Shown here piece by piece: positions 26,085 to 34,347 of a DNA stretch of 39,016 nucleotides. Position numbers and translations under genes: made by a program. The DNA comes from a bacterium (GTDB lineage: Bacteria; Babelota; Babeliae; Babelales; JABGSX01). Position 1 is the first letter of the stretch, and the number at the start of each line of letters is the position of its first letter. The stretch is taken from the NCBI GenBank assembly GCA_018647505.1, contig JABGSX010000019.1, positions 1 to 39,016 of the forward strand, in the 5' to 3' direction. The notes below the pieces were generated by a model, which was given only the letters and a program-made list of their open reading frames with translations, made no database searches and was not told where the DNA came from.

Positions 26085-26626
26085 TCAGCCGAGAAACCTT
26101 CAGATGAATATATACTATCCAAAGTCAGCATATTAAAAACCTCTATAGTGTCATTATAAGAAATTAATAACATTAAACCATCAGGAGAAAAAGAAACATT
26201 AAAACAACTAAAAAAAGAAGTAGGGTCTACGTGCAGATTAATCTGGCTGATGCAGGCTCCACTTGAAGAATTAAACAAAAAACAACGTCCGCCAGAAAAT
26301 ATAACAGCAACCTGTTCTCCATTAGGAGACCAACAAAACTTCTTAACAGCGCCCGGGACCTCATCCATTTCATCAACAGATAGGTTTGATACTATATCCC
26401 CTGTATCAGTATTAAAAATCTTTACACATCCAACACATGGAGCAAAAGCCAATAAAGAGTCATTACAAGGAGACCACTTCATTAAAGAGGGCTGGACATC
26501 ACAATCAATATCTAAGATCTCAGCGCCATCTCTATCAAAAATTTTTACAACTGGAACATGTCCAGAAGAATTGTCATAGGCTATTGCAATTTTATTTGTA
26601 ACCGGTGATAAAGATAATGCAACTGA
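26060..26626 (-). pseudogene. Middle fragment of a broken WD40 paralogue
   Basis: Reading on in the same frame past the TAA at 26629-26627 gives SVALSLSPVTNKIAIAYDN, VPVVKIFDRDGAEILDIDC and MKWSPCNDSLLAFAPCVGCV, which match the intact protein at 29379-31211 (VVRVFDRASGREVLAIDC and KWSPSANNLLAIAPLVGCV). The frame then ends at a stop at 26060 because of a one-base deletion. No start signal is visible at 26626 or at the ATG at 26482. Confidence 0.75.
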
Positions 26627-27391
26627 TTATTGGTCCCAATCATTTAAAGCCGTCTCTACTTTAAAAGCTTTAAGCCCAAGCAATAAAACATTAACAGATT
26701 TTTCCAATTGAACCCTAATAATACTAGGCAATCTGCGCCCATACTCTAATAGAGCCTGTAAACCTGGCTTACAAACACCTTCAGACATACATTTTGGTCT
26801 TCCAATTCGCGAAAACGTGGAACACTCTTCATCACCATAACGACCTCCTCCACAGCATCTTCTTGCCTCGCCATCATAAGCAAGCAAAACAATAGAATCC
26901 AGTACTATATTTGCAATATCCTCAATTCTCAAAAATTCTAAAGCTGTAAATAAGCCAATTCTTTGCTCTATAGAAAGATGATTCTCATCATCGATAAAAT
27001 GAAAGATGCCCTCTCTGTCTGGACCCGTTTCTTCTGAATAAAGCACAGTCATAAAGTGTACCGCAGCTCTTAAAGATGGCGCATCTACTGTAGACAACTT
27101 ATAGCTAACAACTCCATCTTGAACATCAGCTATTTCATCCACAGAATCAGACAACAAGTCTCGGTCTAAATGTTTTAATCTTCTTAAAACAGCCTCCGGA
27201 ACTTCAACAACTTCATCAAGGCCCTCTTTAGGAATAAACCTAAACAATTTTTCAACACCACCAGCAACTGGCGCGGCATCGTCTTTACTTTCAAGCGCAG
27301 CATCATCTTTACTTTCAAGCGCACCATCTGCAGCAAAACAACCAAACACACAATTTAAACAAAACAGAAATGACAATAATAGCTTTTTCAT
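26627..27391 (-). CDS. Secreted Skp1/BTB-like N-terminal part of a truncated WD40 paralogue
   Basis: 254 aa from the ATG at 27391, preceded by the same GGAGGTTATTAAG as its two tandem relatives. Signal peptide MKKLLLSFLFCLNCVFGCFA is nearly identical to theirs; a duplicated ESKDDAAL follows. Residues about 45-175 carry the same predicted Skp1/BTB-like pattern: VVEVPEAVLRRL, then LSTVDAPSLRAAVHFMTVLY, then LSIEQRIGLFTALEFLRIEDIANIVLDSI. It has an extra Cys-rich insert (RRCCGGGRYGDEEC). A TAA after DWDQ separates it from the propeller that follows in frame. It could still be made as a propeller-less protein, or it is simply the 5' end of a dying gene. Confidence 0.6.
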   Translation of the reverse strand: MKKLLLSFLFCLNCVFGCFAADGALESKDDAALESKDDAAPVAGGVEKLFRFIPKEGLDEVVEVPEAVLRRLKHLDRDLLSDSVDEIADVQDGVVSYKLSTVDAPSLRAAVHFMTVLYSEETGPDREGIFHFIDDENHLSIEQRIGLFTALEFLRIEDIANIVLDSIVLLAYDGEARRCCGGGRYGDEECSTFSRIGRPKCMSEGVCKPGLQALLEYGRRLPSIIRVQLEKSVNVLLLGLKAFKVETALNDWDQ

Positions 27392-27416
27392 CTTAATAAC
27401 CTCCATAAACTAAATT

Positions 27417-29327
27417 TTACAATCTAGCCAACCGACGACAACAGCAACAATTTAACAGCTGAAACTTTTTTGTTCTGGCGTTTACCATTACCTTTACAGC
27501 CCTTGGTAGCCTATCGTAAATACGTTTAAGTTTTATAGCCTGATACCAAGAAATCCCTTGTTCTGAAAAAATTGAATTTATCAAAACCTTCTGAGCAATT
27601 GTAAGTCTATGATCCATACTTCTACAATAAATACGAATAGAGTTACCTTCAAAATATCTTTTAGTAATACTTCCCGTAAGGTCAGGAAAAACTGTCAGTC
27701 TGTCACCACTATAATTGGAAAATTTAAAAACTTTCAACTCGTAAAGATCCAAACAATAAGTACAACTGTGATCTTCACTTTCACTAAAAGAACGAATAAA
27801 TAAAAAATTATTAACCATACAAGTTCCACTGAATGGACCACCAAGAATCCTTGGACCCGTAAAAACTGGTTCAACAGAAGGAACTGAACTATCCCAAACA
27901 TTAACAACATTATCATACGGAAGTATAATTAAATATCGATCATCGGCAGACCAAGCAATACGTCTTATATCTCTAACATCAGTAAACAATAAAGATTCAT
28001 CCAATGTCTCAGGATTTATTACAAAAACATCATTATCATCAAAAATCGCAATTTTATTTCCAAATTTTGACCAAGCAAAAGTCCCAGCATTATGTCGGAA
28101 AATAGGCTCAAACGAACGGCTATCAAAAATAACAACCTCCTGCCAATTACAAATTGCTACAAAAGAACCATCTGAAGAATAAGACATCTCATACTCGTCA
28201 AAATTAGAATATTCTATATCAGGAGCAAAAATACAATTGTGATCTACCACACCAGAACTGGTATTAAAAGCGTAACTCTGCCCATTATCAAAAACAGCTG
28301 TAATTTGCCTACCACACGGAGACCAACAAAATGCTTTTAGCCGGCCGCCTATCACAGGGGTAAAGTCTACAAAGCACTCTCCCGTACCAGAATTAAATAT
28401 CTTTACGCCAAATACTTGGCCAACAGCAAGCACGTTTTCATAATAAGGAGACCAAACAATTGAACTTTGACAATCATTGCTTGTTATTTTTTCACAGCTT
28501 ATAACACAATGTTGGATGTTATCCGCAGAATTGTAAACAAATACGCTTGGGCTATCACCATATGAATTTGCAAAAGCATATTTTTTTCCACTCGCTGAAA
28601 AATCAATACCACCATATGACCAGCAACTAGTATGAAGATCCTCTGGTCTTTCAAAAGAATGGTTGAGTCGCAAATCAAGTTCTTCTACAAGTCTTAACAT
28701 TAGGGTCTCTGGCAAAGGTGTTTGTCCAGAATCCACAAATTCTGTTGTTAATCCTAACCATGTAGGAAACAAAGTTCTATTTATAGAGTCTAAAAGACTC
28801 TGTATCCCATTTTCTAAAACAAAAGTAACTATGTATTCCCTTACAATACTTGAAAATAAAAAGGCACTAACATGCTCCATTGCAAGCAATAAATCAACTT
28901 GTTCATTAAAAGATAACCTTTTTTCATCTATAAAAGCACAAACATTATCTTTCAACTCTACCGCATCATGGGAAAAACAATCTTCTAAGCAGTTTTTCAC
29001 AAGTCTTAACGCAACAATGCCAGTAATAAACAATTGTATTGGCATTTTTGGAAGTAAAATAAATTCATCTGGCAAAAATGTTTTGGCCTCTGCTCTAGCC
29101 AAATTATCATATGATATATCAACAAAAGCCTCATTATCTTCATTAAACTCTCGAGCTACAAACCTAACAAAACCCTCTGGCGGTTGCTCAACTCTATAAG
29201 CTGGTTCTGCAACCACACCTGTAACATCTGGCGCTGGATCATCTTTACTTTCAAGAGCACCATCTGAAGCAAAGCAACCAAATATACAATTTAAACAAAA
29301 TATAAATGACAATAATAACTTTTTCAT
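27417..29327 (-). CDS. Secreted Skp1/BTB-like + WD40 propeller protein (tandem paralogue 2)
   Basis: 636 aa. The ATG at 29327 is used because the upstream in-frame ATG at 29342 overlaps the GGAGG ribosome-binding site. Signal peptide 1-20 ends CFA; VFGC could also act as a weak lipobox. After an ESKDD-rich linker, residues about 50-180 show a putative Skp1/BTB-like region (GFVRFVARE, FVDISYDNLARAEAK, then LSFNEQVDLLLAMEHVSAF). A WD40 propeller spans about 235-560 with blades such as IVWSPYYENVLAVG and FCWSPCGRQITAVF. The last part is a helical module (LTIAQKVLINSIF to YDRLPRAVKVMV) and the ending FQLLNCCCCRRLARL. Probably exported and host-interacting. It lies between two paralogues. Confidence 0.8.
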   Translation of the reverse strand: MKKLLLSFIFCLNCIFGCFASDGALESKDDPAPDVTGVVAEPAYRVEQPPEGFVRFVAREFNEDNEAFVDISYDNLARAEAKTFLPDEFILLPKMPIQLFITGIVALRLVKNCLEDCFSHDAVELKDNVCAFIDEKRLSFNEQVDLLLAMEHVSAFLFSSIVREYIVTFVLENGIQSLLDSINRTLFPTWLGLTTEFVDSGQTPLPETLMLRLVEELDLRLNHSFERPEDLHTSCWSYGGIDFSASGKKYAFANSYGDSPSVFVYNSADNIQHCVISCEKITSNDCQSSIVWSPYYENVLAVGQVFGVKIFNSGTGECFVDFTPVIGGRLKAFCWSPCGRQITAVFDNGQSYAFNTSSGVVDHNCIFAPDIEYSNFDEYEMSYSSDGSFVAICNWQEVVIFDSRSFEPIFRHNAGTFAWSKFGNKIAIFDDNDVFVINPETLDESLLFTDVRDIRRIAWSADDRYLIILPYDNVVNVWDSSVPSVEPVFTGPRILGGPFSGTCMVNNFLFIRSFSESEDHSCTYCLDLYELKVFKFSNYSGDRLTVFPDLTGSITKRYFEGNSIRIYCRSMDHRLTIAQKVLINSIFSEQGISWYQAIKLKRIYDRLPRAVKVMVNARTKKFQLLNCCCCRRLARL

Positions 29328-29378
29328 CTTAATAACCTCCATAAACCAAATTTTACAATCTAGCCGCTCTAGGCTTTA

Positions 29379-31211
29379 TTAACAACAACAACGCAAAAGC
29401 TGGAACTTTCTTGTATAACTATTTACCCTTGCCCTTAGTTCTATTGGCAAACTCATATAAACAGACTTTAATCTTTTTGCCTTATCCCAAGAAACTACTT
29501 GCCCTGAAAATATTGAGTGTAAAAATACCTTTTGTACAAGACTAAGTTGATCTTCATAAGGGTTTGACCAAACTCTTGGCCGATCGACACCAAGAAATGT
29601 AACATGTCCATTTAAATCTGTAAGAACAGCCACTCTCCAGCTAGCATTCCTTGAAAAACTAAAAGTCTCTAGTGTAGACAGGTTCAAACAACTTATACTT
29701 CTTTCTTCTTGTACAAATAAACGATTTCCAACCATATACGTATGTCTAAACGGCGTACCAGTAAGTTCTGGTCCAACAAAAACAGGCTCCGTTCCTCCAA
29801 AATTGCCATCCCATACATTAACTCTTCCTCTAAAGGGAATTGGAATAACATACTTGTCATCCATTGACCAACAAACCAACCTTGTATCGCGATGTTCATC
29901 TATTTCATACAAAGTCTCCCACGAAACTGCGTCAACAACAACAACAATGCCTTCTGAAGTCATAGCCAGCTTGCTTCCATTGTTTGACCAGTCAGACAAC
30001 AATCCATCTCTCTGATAAAGCAATTCTGTAGAAACACAATCAAAAACCTTAATGGTGCTATAATCGCCAATTGACAACCTAGAACCATCAGGTGAATAAG
30101 AAAGATTATATTGTAAAAAATCATTAGCTGGAGGCCCAAAAAGAAAAGAATTTATTACTCGCCCTGTTTCAACATCAAACTTATAACAATTACCATTTCC
30201 AAATACAACCGCAATTTCATTTCCATCTGAAGACCAACAAAAACCTCTAACCGCTCTTTCAATGCCCTCCATATCATCAATAAGAAGGTTTGAATGAACG
30301 ACTCCAGTATCGGTATTAAAAACCTTAACACAGCCAACTAGCGGAGCAATTGCAAGAAGATTATTTGCTGATGGCGACCATTTTATAGAGTCATCTTCAA
30401 TATAAGCTGTAACACAATCAATAGCTAAAACTTCTCGACCACTAGCTCTGTCAAAAACTCTCACAACTGGCGCATAATCTTTTCGAAAAGCCTGATCAAC
30501 CATAGCAAACCTTTCTCCATCAGGAGAAACAGCTATCCCTGAGCTTTCATTACAATCTTTATCACACGCTACGGACCTTTCAAGATGTGGCATAAGACGT
30601 AAATTTAATCTTTTAATTAGAGTTTCACGAAGAGGACTTGGAAGTCTGTGGCGAGATTCTATCAAACATTGTAAACCATTTTCTCTGACCATTAAAATAA
30701 TAGAATCTGAAATAACATTAGAAAAATCAAACGCCCCTAAAGAATCTAAAGCCTTTAATAAATCAACTCTTTGTAGAAAAGAAAGTCTATTTTCTTGTGT
30801 AAATCTTAAAATTTGTGCTCTGTCAGGAGAACCATCATCCAACTGATAATTTATTAAGCAATGAACAGCTCCTCTTAAAGCTTCAAGGCGCACAATTGGC
30901 AATGGATGCACAGAATCATTATCTTTTGAACCTGTATAAACATCTGTAAAAGCTTTTAAACACTCAGCTCTAAGCAAGGCTTCTCTTGGAATATCAACAA
31001 AAGCCTCAGGGTCTCTATGTTCACCAATACCCTCAGAGGCTACAAATCTAACAAAGCCCTCTGGCGGTTGCTCAACTCTATAAGCTGGTTCTACAACCAC
31101 AGCAGGAACACTTGGCGCTGGATCATCTTTACTTTCAAGAGAATCATCTCCAGCAAAACAACCAAAGACACAATTTAAACAAAACAACAATGATAATAAT
31201 AACTTTTTCAT
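29379..31211 (-). CDS. Secreted Skp1/BTB-like + WD40 propeller protein (tandem paralogue 1)
   Basis: 610 aa from the ATG at 31211. Signal peptide 1-20, acidic linker, then a putative Skp1/BTB-like region (52-180): GFVRFVASEG, AFVDIPREALLRAECLKAF, HPLPIVRLEALRGAVHCLIN and LSFLQRVDLLKALDSLGAFD. The order beta strand, P-L-P-x-V, helix, then a helix pair is that of Skp1. The WD40 propeller covers about 225-540 (IAVSPDGERFAMVD, IKWSPSANNLLAIAP, FCWSSDGNEIAVVF, LSYSPDGSRLSIGD). The C-terminal module SLVQKVFLHSIF to YMSLPIELRARVNSYT and the terminal RCCC close it. The ribosome-binding site ATGGAGGTTAT is duplicated in tandem upstream. First gene of the tandem set. Confidence 0.8.
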   Translation of the reverse strand: MKKLLLSLLFCLNCVFGCFAGDDSLESKDDPAPSVPAVVVEPAYRVEQPPEGFVRFVASEGIGEHRDPEAFVDIPREALLRAECLKAFTDVYTGSKDNDSVHPLPIVRLEALRGAVHCLINYQLDDGSPDRAQILRFTQENRLSFLQRVDLLKALDSLGAFDFSNVISDSIILMVRENGLQCLIESRHRLPSPLRETLIKRLNLRLMPHLERSVACDKDCNESSGIAVSPDGERFAMVDQAFRKDYAPVVRVFDRASGREVLAIDCVTAYIEDDSIKWSPSANNLLAIAPLVGCVKVFNTDTGVVHSNLLIDDMEGIERAVRGFCWSSDGNEIAVVFGNGNCYKFDVETGRVINSFLFGPPANDFLQYNLSYSPDGSRLSIGDYSTIKVFDCVSTELLYQRDGLLSDWSNNGSKLAMTSEGIVVVVDAVSWETLYEIDEHRDTRLVCWSMDDKYVIPIPFRGRVNVWDGNFGGTEPVFVGPELTGTPFRHTYMVGNRLFVQEERSISCLNLSTLETFSFSRNASWRVAVLTDLNGHVTFLGVDRPRVWSNPYEDQLSLVQKVFLHSIFSGQVVSWDKAKRLKSVYMSLPIELRARVNSYTRKFQLLRCCC

Positions 31212-31450
31212 CTTAATAACCTCCATATAACCTCCATAAAAAACGGCCTATTTTTATACCATTTAATAAGCCGAAAATTCATTACTTAATTACAAGGTTA
31301 TCAATTACAAATAGAAAGTCAGCCACTTGTTTTGCCCTGGCCGAATTTTACGATTAGAAATAAAAATACTGGTAAAAATAGAAACTCAAATTGATGCATC
31401 TGGTCGGATGTGATAGATTGTTAATTAAACACATTTAAAGAAAAAAACTT

Positions 31451-33418
31451 ATGAAAAAAACACTTTTTAAACTTCACTCTCCATTTAATGCGGCTGGCGA
31501 CCAACCAAAAGCAATAGAAATGCTTGTAAAACAACGGCCAGGACAATCAACTCTTTTGGGAGTAACAGGCTCTGGAAAAACTTTTACAATGGCACACGTA
31601 ATTGCGCAGCTAAACAAGCCGGTTTTAATAATGTCCCCAAACAAAACATTGGCCGCACAATTATATGAAGAATTTTCACTTTTTTTTCCTGAAAACAAAG
31701 TATGTTATTTTGTAAGTTATTATGATTATTACCAACCAGAATCATACCTTCCAGCACAAGACATTTACATCCCAAAAGAAACAAAGATTAACGATGAAAT
31801 TGAACGCTTACGGGTTGAAACAACCGCTTCACTAATAACACGAAAAGATACAATTGTTATCGCATCTGTTTCTTGTATTTACTCACTTGGAAACCCAATA
31901 GACTACAAAAACCTTTCTATTCCTTTAAATGTTGGGCAAAAAATAAGCCGAGAAGACATTATAAAACAGCTTATTTTCACTCAATATAAACGTAATGAGG
32001 TGCAACGGACTTCAGGAACATTTCAGGTAACAGGAAATACAATAGAAGTTCAACTGCCATACCAAAAAGAAAAGCTTAGAATTGAACTTTTTGGTGACAA
32101 AATTGAAGAAATTTCATTTGTAGAGAAAAAAAACAATAACGTAGTAAAAGCTGTAAAAGATTTTGTAATTTTACCTGCAAAACACTTTGTAACAACAACA
32201 GAAAAAAAACAGGCTGCGCTAAAAAGCATAGAAGCCGAACTTGAAAATACACTACCCAAAATGGAAAATCCTCTTTACAGGGAACGGCTTAAAACAAGAA
32301 CAGAAAATGACCTTGAAATGCTTAAAGAAATTGGATGGTGCAGCGGAATTGAAAACTATTCATCACACTTTGATGGCAGAAAAAAAGGACAGGCTCCATT
32401 TTGTTTGCTCAACTTTATGGGGAACGATTTTTTACTAATAATTGATGAGTCTCACATTGCAATGCCACAATTACGTGGAATGTATAAAGGAGACCAATCT
32501 CGCAAACAGTCATTGGTCAACTTTGGATTTAGACTACCTTCCGCAAAAGACAATAGGCCTTTAAAATTTGAAGAAATTGAAAGCTTTTTCAAAGATGTCG
32601 TATATGTTACGGCAACCCCTGGAGAATATGAACTTATTCAATCAGAAAACATTGTTGAGCAAATTATTCGGCCAACAGGCCTAGTTGATCCAACAATTTC
32701 TATACACTCTAGAAAAAATCAACTAAAACACCTTGTTGAACAAATAAAGGCAACAACAGAAAAAGGATTCCGCTCACTGGTCATGGTAATGACAAAAAAA
32801 ATGGCTGAAGAACTTGCACGATATTTGGAAGATGAAAAAATAAAAGTTTGTTATTTACATTGCGACTTAAAAACACCGCAACGAACAGAGCTTTTACTAA
32901 AACTACGTCAAGGTATTTTCGACTGCATTGTAGGTGTTAATTTGCTTCGAGAAGGAATAGACCTTCCAGAGGTGGCTTTTGTTGCAATAATGGATGCTGA
33001 CCTTGAAAGCTTTTTGCGCGACAAACGCTCTTTTATTCAGATTATTGGTAGAGCAGCACGGAACACAGAGTCTCACGTTGTTTTATATGCAGACAAAAGA
33101 ACAAAGTCTATGCACAACGCAATAGAAGAAACAAAAAGAAGACGGAACATTCAACTTGAGCATAATAAAAAACACAATATTACACCTCAAACAGTACAAC
33201 GCGATGTTACAAAAAGCATCACATCTCTTCAAGCAAACATTGCAAAAGCATCAAAACTAAAACAAAAAATTGACGCTTCACATTCAAAACAAGAAGCAAT
33301 TGCACGAACCATTGTGCTTGAAAAACTAATGCAAGAAGCCGCACAAAGCTTTGATTTTGAAAAAGCAATTGAGCTTCGTGATGAATACCTTGCTCTTCAG
33401 AAAAAACACAAAATTTAA
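31451..33418 (+). CDS. uvrB: Excinuclease ABC subunit B
   Basis: 655 aa, standard length. DNA damage verification helicase of nucleotide excision repair. Walker A GVTGSGKT (37-44) after FNAAGDQPKAI, the beta-hairpin region YYDYYQPESYLPAQDIYIP, the DESH Walker B box with DESHIAMPQLRGMY, YVTATPGEYE, GVNLLREGIDLPEV, the IGRAARN motif VI and a C-terminal UVR domain (SFDFEKAIELRDEY) for UvrA/UvrC contact. The ribosome-binding site is weak (AAAGAAAA). Its last four bases overlap the convergent gene at 33415. uvrA and uvrC are not in the window. Confidence 0.97.
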   Translation: MKKTLFKLHSPFNAAGDQPKAIEMLVKQRPGQSTLLGVTGSGKTFTMAHVIAQLNKPVLIMSPNKTLAAQLYEEFSLFFPENKVCYFVSYYDYYQPESYLPAQDIYIPKETKINDEIERLRVETTASLITRKDTIVIASVSCIYSLGNPIDYKNLSIPLNVGQKISREDIIKQLIFTQYKRNEVQRTSGTFQVTGNTIEVQLPYQKEKLRIELFGDKIEEISFVEKKNNNVVKAVKDFVILPAKHFVTTTEKKQAALKSIEAELENTLPKMENPLYRERLKTRTENDLEMLKEIGWCSGIENYSSHFDGRKKGQAPFCLLNFMGNDFLLIIDESHIAMPQLRGMYKGDQSRKQSLVNFGFRLPSAKDNRPLKFEEIESFFKDVVYVTATPGEYELIQSENIVEQIIRPTGLVDPTISIHSRKNQLKHLVEQIKATTEKGFRSLVMVMTKKMAEELARYLEDEKIKVCYLHCDLKTPQRTELLLKLRQGIFDCIVGVNLLREGIDLPEVAFVAIMDADLESFLRDKRSFIQIIGRAARNTESHVVLYADKRTKSMHNAIEETKRRRNIQLEHNKKHNITPQTVQRDVTKSITSLQANIAKASKLKQKIDASHSKQEAIARTIVLEKLMQEAAQSFDFEKAIELRDEYLALQKKHKI

Positions 33419-34155
33419 ACTCGTGTTTTCTGTGGAGACATTACCCCTCTATATTTTTCATGCTGTGTAGATGCTATTGCAGGACCAAATTCTGGTGATG
33501 GAATATTAAAAATAGTGTCTTCTCTTACAAGATACGCATCTTTTTTAAGGTCATACAAAATTCTTGGATTTGTTATGGCACCAACTGGAGAAGCCGCTCG
33601 CTCTTTTACAAAAACTTCTTTTAGTTTTTGATATTGTTTTACATGTATATCACCAGTTGGAATTAAAAGACCAATCTCCACGACATCCTTGTTTTTACCA
33701 ACAGGATTTTTTGTAATAAGCTTCCATTCTTGTTTGGAATATTCGCTCTTTAAAGAATAATGACCACACCCAAAAACCCATAAAATAAGGCTTGTTTCAC
33801 CTTCTTGGCCAGCAATATTACTTATTAATTTTTCTTTAAATTCTTGTTTGTTTGGATCAACTTGAATGGTATTAAACTCTTCTTCTTTCCCTTTAATTAA
33901 ATTTCTGAACAAATATAATTTGTTTTGTTTATAAATCTCCCAGCCATCATCGGCCCACCTTTTATTCAAAATGTATGGCCCAGGCTTACCAGCTAAAACA
34001 TCTTTTGGTTTTTTATCAACAACCTGTGAAACTTCTTTTTTATCTGGCAAAGATGTAACTTTTTTATCAAAATAAGAAATTGCAAATGACATAAGATACA
34101 AAAACACAGCCATAGAAATTAGAATTGAAAAAGTGTAGAAAATCTTTTTTAACAT
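33415..34155 (-). CDS. Membrane-anchored protein of unknown function
   Basis: 246 aa with AAGGGAG before the ATG. One N-terminal membrane helix (about 7-29), a lysine-rich stalk (30-55), then a soluble domain of about 190 residues outside the membrane with WADDGWEIYKQNKLYLFRN, SLILWVFGCGHYSLKSEY and PRILYDLKKDAYLVRE. I recognise no family. It overlaps the uvrB stop by 4 bases tail to tail. A role in the envelope is inferred from topology only. Confidence 0.55.
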   Translation of the reverse strand: MLKKIFYTFSILISMAVFLYLMSFAISYFDKKVTSLPDKKEVSQVVDKKPKDVLAGKPGPYILNKRWADDGWEIYKQNKLYLFRNLIKGKEEEFNTIQVDPNKQEFKEKLISNIAGQEGETSLILWVFGCGHYSLKSEYSKQEWKLITKNPVGKNKDVVEIGLLIPTGDIHVKQYQKLKEVFVKERAASPVGAITNPRILYDLKKDAYLVREDTIFNIPSPEFGPAIASTQHEKYRGVMSPQKTRV

Positions 34156-34320
34156 ACTCTCTCCCTTAATGTTTCATAATCTAGTTCTTTATATTTTTAA
34201 TACACATACAGAATTATTGCAATGGATTTGTATCTACACATTCTAACAAACCCAAATACTCCATTTTGGAAAATTGATCTACAAAAAAAAACTAGTAAAC
34301 TGTAACAGTCTTTCCTTATT

Positions 34321-34326
34321 TATAAT
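34321..34326 (+). promoter_or_regulatory. Consensus -10 box before the second M3 peptidase gene
   Basis: TATAAT stands 22 bases before the ATG at 34348, so the transcript leader would be short. No good -35 box is found at 16-18 bases; ACTGTAACAGT, an imperfect palindrome at about 34299-34309, lies there instead and could be an activator or repressor site. Confidence 0.4.
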
Positions 34327-34347
34327 AACTAAATTAAAGGCCAGTCA

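Noticed and set aside
29379-29560. An F-box in the C-terminal module because of SLPIELRARVNSYT
   Set aside because: The LP-x-E-L resemblance is found in only one of three copies and the module sits after the propeller, unlike F-box/WD40 proteins.
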